DNA of 6,338 bases from Actinoplanes liguriensis (GCA_000715855.1 KL571225.1:105721-112058); one strand, 5' to 3'; shown: positions 1 to 5,624, counted from the first letter of the stretch. Translations and numbers: made by a program. The notes: generated by a model not told the origin, from the letters alone.

Positions 1-2
1 GG

Positions 3-596
3 GTGCCGGTGACCTCGCTCGGGCGGCGCGGCGTGCTCGGCACGGCCGGACTGGTTGCCCTGGTGGGGCTGTTGCTGGGCGGGCCGGTGGCGGCGCTGAT
101 CGGAGCCGTCTACGCCGGGCTGGGGACGGCCGAGTGGATGCGGCGAGCCGGCCGGAAGCAGATCGCCGCGGGGCGGGCGGCGGCGCTGGACGGGTTGTCC
201 GGGCTGGTCGCGGATCTGCGGGCGGGTCTGCCGCCGGCACCGACGGGCTCGCTCGACGGGGACGGGCGGATCAGCCGGCTCACCGGGGCGGTGTGGCGGC
301 TGGCCGAGCGCACCGGTGCACCCGCGGCGGATCTGCTGGAGCGGATCGAGACGGACGCGCGGGCCGCGGACCGGGCGGCGGCTTCGGCCTCCGCTCAGGC
401 GGCCGGCGCACAGGTGACGGCGGTGCTGCTGGCGGCGTTGCCGCTGGGCGGAATCGGGCTGGGTTACTCGATCGGGGCGGATCCGGTTCACACTCTCCTG
501 CGTACGCCGTTGGGAGCCGGCTGCGCGATCGCGGCAGTGCTGTTGCAGTGCGGTGGCCTGCAGTGGTCGCGCCGGCTCGTCGAGGGGCCGCGCTGA
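3..596 (+). CDS. tadB: TadB-like Tad pilus inner-membrane platform protein (T2SSF family), start uncertain
   Basis: From the GTG at position 3 the protein is 197 residues. A hydrophobic stretch at about residues 11-42 is followed by a charged, alanine-rich cytoplasmic region (about 43-135) and two C-terminal hydrophobic stretches (about 138-158 and 169-183). The stretch LAERTGAPAADLLERIETD (100-118) is the type II secretion F-domain helix pattern seen in TadB/TadC/GspF proteins. Known role of the family: with TadC it forms the membrane platform on which the TadA ATPase drives Flp pilin assembly. The only visible upstream bases are two G's, so neither a ribosome site nor a more upstream start can be judged; actinobacterial TadB proteins are often longer, so the gene may be cut by the window edge. 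The stop TGA (594-596) shares its final A with the next ATG (596-598). The family call is good; TadB rather than TadC rests on order, first of two such genes. Confidence 0.82.
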   Translation: MPVTSLGRRGVLGTAGLVALVGLLLGGPVAALIGAVYAGLGTAEWMRRAGRKQIAAGRAAALDGLSGLVADLRAGLPPAPTGSLDGDGRISRLTGAVWRLAERTGAPAADLLERIETDARAADRAAASASAQAAGAQVTAVLLAALPLGGIGLGYSIGADPVHTLLRTPLGAGCAIAAVLLQCGGLQWSRRLVEGPR

Positions 597-775
597 TGGA
601 GTCGGCGTGCGGGGCGGCGGCGGTGCTCCGGCCGGGTGGGCCGGTGCGGGTTCCGCTGCGCGAGTGCTGCGTGGCGGCGCTGCTCGGGGTTCGGTCCTCG
701 CGGAGCGTCTGCCAGGCCGTGACCGTGGTGGTCCGGCGGCCGGCGCCCGAGGAGGTGCTCGAGCGATGGCCGTGA
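596..775 (+). CDS. small ORF of unknown function between tadB and tadC
   Basis: A 59-residue ORF that I do not recognise. The ATG overlaps the tadB stop by one base (TGATG), and GAGGGG at 582-587 lies 8 bases upstream as a plausible ribosome site. Its stop (773-775) lies inside the start of tadC, an overlap of 10 bases. By hand count 55 of 59 codons end in G or C, the level expected of a real gene in this genome; the competing frames do not show this. The product has four cysteines (C5, C24, C25, C39), a short moderately hydrophobic segment (about 24-32) and an acidic tail (EEVLERW, 52-58); no clear membrane helix or signal peptide. Its position suggests translation coupled to tadB and tadC. 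A link to pilus assembly is inference from context only. Alternative: a non-coding spacer whose bias is fortuitous, since the ORF is short. Confidence 0.5.
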   Translation: MESACGAAAVLRPGGPVRVPLRECCVAALLGVRSSRSVCQAVTVVVRRPAPEEVLERWP

Positions 776-1500
776 CCCTCGCGTTCCTGGTGGTGGTCGT
801 GTTCCTGCTGGTGGCGCCGGTGTTGCAGCGCAGGCGGGCCGGCCGGCGACTGGGTCGGCTCGGCGTGACCTCGGAGGATGCGGCGCGGTCGGCGCCTCGG
901 CGGCACGACCGGCGCAATCAGATCCTGATCGCGGCGCTCGCCGGGCTCGGGATGGCGGGCCTGCTCGGCGGCTGGTGGGGCGTGCCGGTCGGATTGGCCG
1001 CCGGGTTCGGCGTCGAGCGGTTCCTGCGCCGTCAGGAGCCCGCCGAGGTCCGCCGTGAACGCCGGGAGGCGCTCGCCGACCTGCCCCTCGGCGCGGATCT
1101 GCTGGCCGCGGCGCTGCGAGCCGGGGCGCCGGTGGACCGGGCGGCGACCGCGGTGGCCGATGCGCTCGGTGGTCCGCTCGGTGCACGGATGCAGCGGACC
1201 GCCCGGTCGTTGCGGCTCGGCGCGGGACCGGCCGAGGCGTGGGCGCACCTGGCCGACGTGCCCGGGGCCGAGCGGCTGACCGCCGCGGCGGTGCGATCCA
1301 GCGCGAGTGGTGGCGCGCTGGCCAGGGCGCTCGAACGGCTCGCCGGTGACCTGCGGGCGGACCGCTCGGTCGCGGTGGAGGCGGCGGCGCAGCGGGCCGG
1401 GGTGCTGATCGTGCTGCCGCTCGGGCTCTGCTTCCTGCCGGCCTTTCTGCTTGCCGGCCTGGTGCCGGTGCTGGTCGCCGTCCTCGGCGAAGTGCTGTGA
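766..1500 (+). CDS. tadC: TadC-like Tad pilus inner-membrane platform protein (T2SSF family)
   Basis: A protein of 244 residues from the ATG at 766. That start has GAGGAGGT at 749-756, 9 bases upstream, and places a hydrophobic helix exactly at the N-terminus (residues 2-19), so the longer frame reading from 553 is rejected. Further features are a second hydrophobic region (about 52-82), a basic connector (RRQEPAEVRRERRE, 88-101), a T2SSF-type cytoplasmic helical domain (about 101-205, including ALADLPLGADLLAAALRAG and RSSASGGALARALERLA) and a C-terminal hydrophobic pair (about 211-240). Known role of the family: the TadB/TadC pair is the inner-membrane base of the Flp pilus machine. It overlaps the small upstream ORF by 10 bases and is followed by a 151-base gap before the pilin gene. 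The TGA stop at 1498-1500 is clear. Confidence 0.87.
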   Translation: MAVTLAFLVVVVFLLVAPVLQRRRAGRRLGRLGVTSEDAARSAPRRHDRRNQILIAALAGLGMAGLLGGWWGVPVGLAAGFGVERFLRRQEPAEVRRERREALADLPLGADLLAAALRAGAPVDRAATAVADALGGPLGARMQRTARSLRLGAGPAEAWAHLADVPGAERLTAAAVRSSASGGALARALERLAGDLRADRSVAVEAAAQRAGVLIVLPLGLCFLPAFLLAGLVPVLVAVLGEVL

Positions 1501-1510
1501 GACCAGGGCA

Positions 1511-1571
1511 CGGCGCGATCTCGCGTCATGCCCGGAACACCCGGTGCGGCGCGATCCTGCGTCGTTGCCGG
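1511..1571 (+). repeat. imperfect 25-bp direct repeat in the tadC-pilin gap
   Basis: Two copies (1511-1535 and 1547-1571) start with CGGCGCGATC and end with CCGG; 20 of 25 positions agree by hand alignment, with a 36-bp period. They lie in the 151-base region 1501-1651 between tadC and the pilin gene. That region shows no convincing coding bias. No function is known; low-level duplication or a binding site are both possible. Confidence 0.4.
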
Positions 1572-1610
1572 GCTCCCGGAGCGGGTGTGGCGCTTGCCCG
1601 GGGGATTGAG

Positions 1611-1634
1611 GGCGCGGCGTCGGGCCGCGTCTTT
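1611..1634 (+). promoter_or_regulatory. GC-rich hairpin with T-rich tail just upstream of the pilin gene
   Basis: GGCGCGGC (1611-1618) pairs with GCCGCGTC (1624-1631) around the loop GTCGG, giving 8 pairs including one G-U, followed by TTT (1632-1634). It ends 6 bases before the pilin ribosome site AAGGAGG (1640-1646). The shape resembles a weak intrinsic terminator or attenuator, or a 5' stabilising stem for a processed pilin mRNA. I infer that it could set pilin expression apart from tadBC; no clear promoter hexamers were found next to it. Confidence 0.35.
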
Positions 1635-1639
1635 AGAAC

Positions 1640-1646
1640 AAGGAGG
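1640..1646 (+). promoter_or_regulatory. strong ribosome binding site of the pilin gene
   Basis: AAGGAGG, an exact Shine-Dalgarno core, ends 5 bases before the GTG at 1652. It is the strongest ribosome site of the Tad genes in the window, fits a product needed in large amounts, and decides the GTG start. Confidence 0.75.
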
Positions 1647-1651
1647 ACCAC

Positions 1652-1837
1652 GTGCACCTACTCGTCGCAGCGTTCCGGCGTTTGCGTACCGAAGCGGCGG
1701 AGGCCGGGATGAGCACCACGGAGTACGCGGTGGGCACACTCGCCGCCGCGGCCTTCGCGACAGTCCTCTACAAGATCGTGACCAGCACCGGGGTGCAGAC
1801 CGCACTGACCGGGCTGATCACCAGGTCGCTGAAGTGA
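1652..1837 (+). CDS. Flp-type prepilin, DUF4244 family (major Tad pilin candidate)
   Basis: A 61-residue protein from a GTG start set by AAGGAGG five bases upstream. A basic/acidic leader (residues 1-19, with FRRLRTEAAEAG) is followed by MSTTEYAVGT and a hydrophobic helix (about 26-40). Cleavage after G19 would place E24 at position +5 of the mature chain, the classic type IV prepilin rule, and E24-Y25 is the Glu-Tyr pair of Flp pilins. The AGMST(T/A)EYAVGTLAA pattern is that of actinobacterial DUF4244 proteins (compare M. tuberculosis Rv3656c). Mature product would be about 42 residues, very short, as is usual for this family. Expected fate: processed at the membrane by a prepilin peptidase (not in the window) and polymerised by the TadA/B/C machine. 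It lies between tadC and the TadE-like gene. Surface pili in this organism are an inference. Confidence 0.9.
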   Translation: MHLLVAAFRRLRTEAAEAGMSTTEYAVGTLAAAAFATVLYKIVTSTGVQTALTGLITRSLK

Positions 1838-1864
1838 ACGAGGGACGGCTTGACGTGAACGAGG
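1834..1864 (+). repeat. 10-bp direct repeat GTGAACGAGG around the pilin stop and the tadE ribosome site
   Basis: Identical copies at 1834-1843 (overlapping the pilin stop TGA, 1835-1837) and 1855-1864, 21 bp apart. The second copy ends in the GAGG that probably serves as the ribosome site (7-base spacing) for the TadE-like gene at 1872. Probably a small local duplication. Confidence 0.45.
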
Positions 1865-1871
1865 CTCTGAG

Positions 1872-2234
1872 GTGAGACGGCGCCGGCGGCCCGGCCGGGA
1901 CCGGGGGGCGTTCACCGCCGAACTCGCGGCCGGGCTGCCGGCGCTCATGGTGCTGCTCTTCGCCGGGATCGCCGCGGTCTCGTCGGTGGTCGCCAAGGCG
2001 CAGTGCCTGGACGCGGCTCGGGAGGTGGCGCTGGCCGAGGCCCGGGGCGAGACGACTTCGGTGGCGGCGCGGATCGCTCCGGAGGGGGCTGCCATCCGGG
2101 TCGGCGGGGACGGGGAGAGCGTGACGGCGACGGTGTCCGTGCGGGTCAGCGTGCTCGGTGGCCACCTGCCGGGCATCTCGGTGACGGCGACCGCGGTGGC
2201 CGCCCGCGAGCCCGGAACGGGCCCGATCCGATGA
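1872..2234 (+). CDS. tadE: TadE-like pseudopilin (Rv3655c-type)
   Basis: A 120-residue protein from the GTG at 1872, preceded by GAGG at 1861-1864. A strongly basic N-terminus (MRRRRRPGRDRG) leads to AFTAELAAG and a hydrophobic helix (about 18-40). Processing after G12 would put E17 at mature position +5, so it keeps the pseudopilin-type cleavage rule known for TadE/TadF proteins. The segment AKAQCLDAAREVALAEARGE (41-60) is the conserved block of actinobacterial TadE-like proteins such as Rv3655c. The C-terminal half (SVTATVSVRVSV and a similar SVTATAVA) looks beta-rich and extracytoplasmic. Known family role: minor pilin or pilus-associated protein of the Tad system. The TGA stop (2232-2234) overlaps the next ATG in ATGA, which implies translational coupling. 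Confidence 0.85.
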   Translation: MRRRRRPGRDRGAFTAELAAGLPALMVLLFAGIAAVSSVVAKAQCLDAAREVALAEARGETTSVAARIAPEGAAIRVGGDGESVTATVSVRVSVLGGHLPGISVTATAVAAREPGTGPIR

Positions 2235-2629
2235 CCGGACGGGAGCTCGGGAACGGGCGGGAACTCGGGAACGGGCGGGAGCTCGGGAACGGGCGGGCTC
2301 GCGATCGGGGCGCTGCGTCGATCTTCGTGCTGGCCGTGGGGTTGTTCCTGGTCGCGGCGGGGGTCGCCGGGGCGATGGTGGGCTCCGCACGGGTGGCTCG
2401 GCACGCCGCGCGCAACGCCGCTGATCTGGCGGCGCTCGCCGGGGCGGCACATGCGATCGAGGGGACGGGAGTGGCGTGCGCGGTGGCTCGGCGGTACGCG
2501 GAGGCGAACGGCGCACGGATGACGTCGTGCCAGGTCAGCGGCTTGGAGGTGGTGATCCGGACGGAGGTGCCGGTGCGTTCCCCGGCCTTGACCGCCACGG
2601 CTGCTGCCCGCGCCGGCCCGGTCACATAA
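2231..2629 (+). CDS. TadE-like membrane protein of the helicase/secretion neighbourhood (Rv3654c-type)
   Basis: A 132-residue protein from the ATG at 2231, which overlaps the tadE stop (ATGA); there is no strong ribosome site, so coupled translation is likely. Residues 4-21 are three exact copies of RELGNG, encoded by an 18-bp tandem repeat. Next come RDRGAASIFVLAVGLFL and a membrane helix (about 29-51), then ARVARHAARNAADLAALAGA (53-72). The C-terminal part has two cysteines (C83, C100) spaced as in the ACAVARRYAEANG...SC pattern of the family, perhaps a disulfide outside the membrane. Unlike the pilin and TadE it has no glutamate at +5 after the glycine (G27), so classical prepilin cleavage is not supported. 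The matching family is the 'helicase/secretion neighborhood TadE-like protein' known beside this helicase. It is the last gene of the + strand Tad operon. Confidence 0.8.
   Translation: MTGRELGNGRELGNGRELGNGRARDRGAASIFVLAVGLFLVAAGVAGAMVGSARVARHAARNAADLAALAGAAHAIEGTGVACAVARRYAEANGARMTSCQVSGLEVVIRTEVPVRSPALTATAAARAGPVT
2240..2293 (+). repeat. 18-bp tandem repeat, three copies, in frame (RELGNG x3)
   Basis: Unit CGGGAGCTCGGGAACGGG at 2240-2257, 2258-2275 (one change, G to A at 2263) and 2276-2293, followed by a partial CGGG. The unit is a multiple of three and encodes Arg-Glu-Leu-Gly-Asn-Gly near the N-terminus of the TadE-like protein. The near identity suggests recent expansion by slippage. 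Confidence 0.95.
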
Positions 2630-2651
2630 ACGCGCCACGACCGCAGCCCGG

Positions 2652-2785
2652 GCCGAGTGGGTCATCGAGCTCGGGGGATCTGTGGCTGCTCGGACGGAGG
2701 CGCGCCCAGCACCGTGCCGAGCGGTTCATCGAGCTCGGGGGATCTGTGGCTGCTCGGACGGAAGCGCACCCAGCACCGTGCCGAG
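2652..2785. repeat. 64-bp tandem duplication spanning the helicase 3' end
   Basis: Copy 1 is 2652-2715 and copy 2 is 2716-2779, with a partial third start GCCGAG at 2780-2785. Copies agree at 60 of 64 positions by hand count. Copy 2 holds the helicase stop codon (2726-2728) and the codons for its last 17 residues; copy 1 repeats the same gene end, stop included, downstream of the real stop and in another frame because 64 is not a multiple of three. Since the stop lies inside the unit, the duplication leaves the protein unchanged and only lengthens the 3' UTR. Confidence 0.95.
2688..2722. terminator. candidate bidirectional terminator hairpin between convergent genes
   Basis: GCTCGGACGG (2688-2697) can pair with CCGTGCCGAGC (2712-2722) with one bulged G and a 14-base loop. 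It lies between the + strand stop at 2629 and the - strand stop at 2726. There is no U tract on either side, so intrinsic termination is only a guess. The same hairpin occurs again at 2752-2786 in the second repeat copy, inside the helicase coding end. Confidence 0.35.
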
Positions 2786-5086
2786 CACCCGGACAGCGCC
2801 GGCCTTGTCGAGCGGATTGTTGCCGTTGCCGCACTTGGGGGACTGGACGCACGACGGGCAGCCGCTCTCGCACCCGCACGAGACGATCGCCTCCCGGGTC
2901 GCCCGGAGCCAGGCATCCGCGGTCGCGTAGGCGCGCTCGGCGAACCCCGCCCCACCCGGATGACCGTCGTAGACGAAAACGGTCGGCGCCTCGGTGTCCG
3001 GGTGGTTCGCGGTCGACAGGCCGCCGATGTCCCAGCGGTCGCACGTAGCGATCAGCGGAAGCAACCCGATCCCGGCGTGCTCGGCGGCGTGCAGCGCGCC
3101 CGGCACGTCGGCCCACTCGACGCCGGCGGCGGCCAGTGCCTGCGGCGAGACGGTGAACCAGACCGCGACCGTGCGCAGCTCGCGGGCCGGCAGGTCGAGC
3201 GGCCGGGTGTCGATCACCTCACCGCTGCCCAGGCGGCGGCGCTGGTACGACACGACCTGGCTGGTCACGTCCACGTCGCCGAGGAACATGCCGACCGGGC
3301 CCGCATCCACGTACGACCGGACGTGCACCACCGCGACGTCGGTCACGTCCCGCGCGTGCGTCGTCCAGTCCGGCTCCTCCTGGTGCACCAGCGCGATGGC
3401 GTCCTCCAGGTCCAGCTCGTCCACCAGATACGTCACGCCCTGATGCAGGTAGACCGCGCCCTCGTGCAGCATCACGTGCGACGACCCCTGGTCGACCGTG
3501 CCCAGCAGCCGCCCGGTCGACGCCTCGACCACCTGGACCGGTGCGCCGCCGGTGCCGCGCAGGTCTACGTCGGGGCGGCCACGCTCGGTCCAGTACCACC
3601 CGGACGGCCGTTTCCGCAGCGCACCCTGCTCGACCAGGGCCTGGACGGTGGCCCGGGCCACGTCACCGCCGAACAACTCGAGATCGGCCTCGGTCAGTGG
3701 GGCCTCGGAGGCGGCGCTGCAGAGTTGCGGGCCGAGCACGTACGGATTGGCCGGATCCAGCACCGTCGCCTCGACCGGCCGCCCGAACAACGCCTCCGGG
3801 TGGTGCACCAGGTACGTGTCCAGCGGATCGTCCCGGGCGATCAGCACCGCGAGCGCCTCACCACCCGCACGCCCGGCCCGCCCGGCCTGCTGCCACAGCG
3901 ACGCCCGGGTGCCCGGCCAGCCGCAGATCAGCACGGCGTCCAGCCCGGCCAGGTCGACGCCGAGCTCGAGCGCGTTCGTCGAGGCGAGCCCGAGCAGCTC
4001 GCCGGAGAGCAGCGCGCGTTCGATCGCCCGGCGGTCCTCGCGCAGGTAGCCGCCCCGATAGGCCGCGACCCGCGAGCCCAGCCCGGGCACCGCCTCGTCC
4101 AGCGAGCGCCGGGCGACGGTGGCGACCACCTCGGCGCCGCGGCGGGAGCGGATGAACGCGAGCGTGCGGGTGCCGGCGACGACCGCGTCGGTGAGCAGGT
4201 CAGCGGTCTCCCGCAGCGCCGAGCGCCGCACCGGCGGCATGTCGTCGAGATCCGGGTCGGCGGCCGGCGAGGGGTCGGGTGGCAGCAGCGGCGGCTCCCA
4301 CAGCGCGAACGTCATCGCCCCGCGCGGGGAGGAGTCCTCGGTCACGGCGGTCACCGGCGCCCCGATCAGCCGGGACGCGCTCGCGGCCGGATCACCCGAG
4401 GTCGCCGACGCCAGGACGAACGTCGGCGCGCTGCCGTACCGGGCCGCGACCCGCCGCAGGCGCCGCAGGACGTGTGCCACGTGCGAACCGAACACGCCGC
4501 GATACGCATGGCATTCGTCGATCACGACGTACGAGAGGCGCCTGAAGAAATTCGCCCAGCGGGCGTGTGCGGGCAGCAGGGCGTGGTGCAACATGTCCGG
4601 ATTCGTCAAGATGAACCGGGAGTGCTGACGAATCCACTCGCGCTCCTCACGCTGTGTGTCGCCGTCGAGCGTCGCGGGCCGGATCCCGTCCACGCCGATC
4701 CGGGTCAATGCCCGCAACTGATCAGCGGCGAGCGCCTTGGTCGGCGCGAGGTAGAGCACGGTCGCCCTCGGATCGTCGCCGAGCCTGGTCAGCGCGGGCA
4801 GCTGGTATGCCATCGACTTCCCGGAAGCCGTCCCGGTGGCCAGCACCACATGCGCGCCCGCCCACGCGAGATCCGCGGCGGCGACCTGGTGCTCCCACGG
4901 CGCCGCGATGCCTTGAAGAGCCAATTTCTCCCGTACGTCGTGAGCCGCCCACTCCGGCCAGCTCGCCACCCGGCCCTCGCGCGCGGTGACCCGCTCGACG
5001 TGTGTGATCGGTGACTGCGCGGCGGAGCTGCTCCGGGCGCGCAGGCGGTGCAGCAGCTCAGCGGGGCCGAAGACGGTGGCAGTCAC
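2726..5086 (-). CDS. SftH/MrfA-type DExH-box DNA helicase with DUF1998 domain
   Basis: A 786-residue superfamily 2 helicase, numbered from the GTG at 5086. Helicase core: Q-like PWEHQ (63-67), Walker A ATGTASGKS (83-91), DECH box (190-193), SAT (227-229), NALELGVDLAG (371-381) and QQAGRAGR (399-406). The C-terminal DUF1998 region carries a tetracysteine cluster (C739, C743, C746, C752) followed by NGNNPLDKAGA, the zinc-binding signature of the Hrq1/MrfA/SftH clade. M. smegmatis SftH is a DNA-dependent ATPase with 3'-5' translocase and helicase activity, and Bacillus MrfA acts in repair of mitomycin C damage; a cytoplasmic DNA-repair role here is inferred. Start: GTG at 5095 is equally possible; neither has a clear ribosome site. 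Extension to 5209 is rejected because the extra codons lose the G/C third-position bias and cover the divergent promoter region. It converges on the Tad operon and diverges from bldG, the arrangement known in other actinobacteria. Confidence 0.93.
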   Translation of the reverse strand: MTATVFGPAELLHRLRARSSSAAQSPITHVERVTAREGRVASWPEWAAHDVREKLALQGIAAPWEHQVAAADLAWAGAHVVLATGTASGKSMAYQLPALTRLGDDPRATVLYLAPTKALAADQLRALTRIGVDGIRPATLDGDTQREEREWIRQHSRFILTNPDMLHHALLPAHARWANFFRRLSYVVIDECHAYRGVFGSHVAHVLRRLRRVAARYGSAPTFVLASATSGDPAASASRLIGAPVTAVTEDSSPRGAMTFALWEPPLLPPDPSPAADPDLDDMPPVRRSALRETADLLTDAVVAGTRTLAFIRSRRGAEVVATVARRSLDEAVPGLGSRVAAYRGGYLREDRRAIERALLSGELLGLASTNALELGVDLAGLDAVLICGWPGTRASLWQQAGRAGRAGGEALAVLIARDDPLDTYLVHHPEALFGRPVEATVLDPANPYVLGPQLCSAASEAPLTEADLELFGGDVARATVQALVEQGALRKRPSGWYWTERGRPDVDLRGTGGAPVQVVEASTGRLLGTVDQGSSHVMLHEGAVYLHQGVTYLVDELDLEDAIALVHQEEPDWTTHARDVTDVAVVHVRSYVDAGPVGMFLGDVDVTSQVVSYQRRRLGSGEVIDTRPLDLPARELRTVAVWFTVSPQALAAAGVEWADVPGALHAAEHAGIGLLPLIATCDRWDIGGLSTANHPDTEAPTVFVYDGHPGGAGFAERAYATADAWLRATREAIVSCGCESGCPSCVQSPKCGNGNNPLDKAGAVRVLGTVLGALPSEQPQIPRAR

Positions 5087-5147
5087 GCCAAGCACTTTGA
5101 CACCGGTGGACCATCGAACCCAAACGAGACGCCTCGAAGCCCGGCCG

Positions 5148-5161
5148 CGGTTTCGAAACCG
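5148..5161. promoter_or_regulatory. 14-bp perfect palindrome, candidate operator
   Basis: CGGTTTCGAAACCG is fully self-complementary and lies roughly 60 bases upstream of the helicase start and 74 bases upstream of the -10-like hexamer of the bldG-like gene. An even, AT-centred palindrome in a divergent promoter region fits a dimeric repressor or activator site. No specific regulator can be named from the sequence. Confidence 0.45.
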
Positions 5162-5234
5162 GACACCGGGATGATGGAAGGCCCAAACGGGTAGGACGGT
5201 GGGTGCCACGCGTCGCCCGTCACCGGTCGGTGGT

Positions 5235-5240
5235 TAGATT
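5235..5240 (+). promoter_or_regulatory. candidate -10 element of the bldG-like operon
   Basis: TAGATT matches the actinobacterial TANNNT -10 pattern and would start a transcript about 20 bases before the ATG at 5268. No good -35 hexamer lies 16-19 bases upstream. The half-palindrome CACCG-GT-CGGTG (5221-5232) directly precedes it and could bind an activator or repressor. Confidence 0.4.
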
Positions 5241-5254
5241 CGCGGGGGAGATCA

Positions 5255-5263
5255 GGGAGGAGG
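5255..5263 (+). promoter_or_regulatory. ribosome binding site of the bldG-like gene
   Basis: GGGAGGAGG contains two overlapping Shine-Dalgarno cores; GGAGG at 5256-5260 lies 7 bases before the ATG at 5268. This supports that start and efficient translation. Confidence 0.8.
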
Positions 5264-5267
5264 ACCG

Positions 5268-5624
5268 ATGGAGCTGTCGCTGGCGACCCGGACCGTTGCC
5301 GAGCACACGGTGCTCGAAGTCGGTGGTGAGGTCGACGTTTACACCGCTCCACGGCTGCGCGAGCGCCTGATCGAGTTGGTCGACGCCGGTGCCCGGGACG
5401 TGGTGGTCGATCTGGAGCGGGTCGAGTTCCTCGACTCCACCGGTCTCGGCGTTCTCGTCGGCGCGCTGAAACGGCTGCGGACCGCGCACGGCACTTTCGG
5501 CCTGGTCTGCGCCAAGGAGCCACTTCTCAAGATTTTCCGGATCACCGCGTTGGATCAGGTTTTCCCGATCTTTTCGACCGTCGAGGCCGCCACGGAACGC
5601 GACGGCAGCGGTCCCGCTTCGTGA
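5268..5624 (+). CDS. bldG: BldG-like anti-sigma-factor antagonist (STAS domain)
   Basis: A 118-residue single STAS-domain protein with a strong ribosome site. [26 protein letters not shown] (19-34), [16 protein letters not shown] (54-69) and [17 protein letters not shown] (86-102) match Streptomyces BldG closely from memory. S57 in DSTG is the phosphorylation site of this family: the unphosphorylated protein binds a GHKL anti-sigma factor and releases its sigma factor. In S. coelicolor BldG is needed for aerial hyphae and antibiotic production. The next gene overlaps its stop (GTGATG) and encodes such an anti-sigma protein, so the two form a coupled partner-switch module; the sigma factor itself is not in the window. 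The last residues (about 108-118) are weakly conserved and probably disordered. A role in development here is inferred from homology. Confidence 0.92.
   Translation: MELSLATRTVAEHTVLEVGGEVDVYTAPRLRERLIELVDAGARDVVVDLERVEFLDSTGLGVLVGALKRLRTAHGTFGLVCAKEPLLKIFRITALDQVFPIFSTVEAATERDGSGPAS

Larger units (their letters stand above)
5087..5267. other. divergent intergenic region between helicase and bldG-like gene
   Basis: About 180 bases with lower GC than the flanking genes. It holds a 14-bp palindrome (5148-5161), an 8-bp palindrome CACCGGTG (5101-5108), a related interrupted palindrome CACCG-GT-CGGTG (5221-5232) and a -10-like TAGATT (5235-5240). It must carry the promoters of both divergent units. 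No convincing promoter could be assigned for the helicase; with no ribosome site at its GTG, a leaderless transcript is possible. Confidence 0.6.

Noticed and set aside
553..765. N-terminal extension of tadC
   Set aside because: The extra 71 residues are Gly/Arg-rich with no membrane-protein character; the ATG at 766 has a strong ribosome site and starts directly with a membrane helix.
280..1248. Long open frame on the - strand (322 codons) opposite tadB/tadC
   Set aside because: The translation is low-complexity Arg/Pro-rich, typical of antisense frames in GC-rich genes, and the + strand genes there have clear family features.
1497..1712. 71-codon ORF starting in the tadC stop (GTGA)
   Set aside because: Third-position G/C is only about 70% by hand count, there is no ribosome site of note, and it runs out of frame into the well-supported pilin gene.
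1855..1875. Possible 6-residue leader peptide (GTG...TGA) before tadE
   Set aside because: Too short to support, no attenuator-like stems beside it, and its GTG is explained by the 10-bp repeat.
2652..2785. CRISPR array or insertion-sequence ends
   Set aside because: There are only two adjacent copies with no spacers, no cas or transposase genes, and one copy is the normal end of the helicase gene.
2657..5014. 785-codon open frame on the + strand opposite the helicase
   Set aside because: It is an antisense shadow: the - strand carries all helicase motifs in order, and the + strand product resembles no family.
5097..5102. TTGACA as a -35 element on the + strand
   Set aside because: No -10-like hexamer lies about 17 bases downstream, and it is more than 130 bases from the TAGATT near the bldG-like gene.
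5087..5209. N-terminal extension of the helicase from the GTG at 5209
   Set aside because: Roughly 60% of these codons end in G/C, far below the rest of the gene, and the segment would overlay the divergent promoter region and its palindrome.
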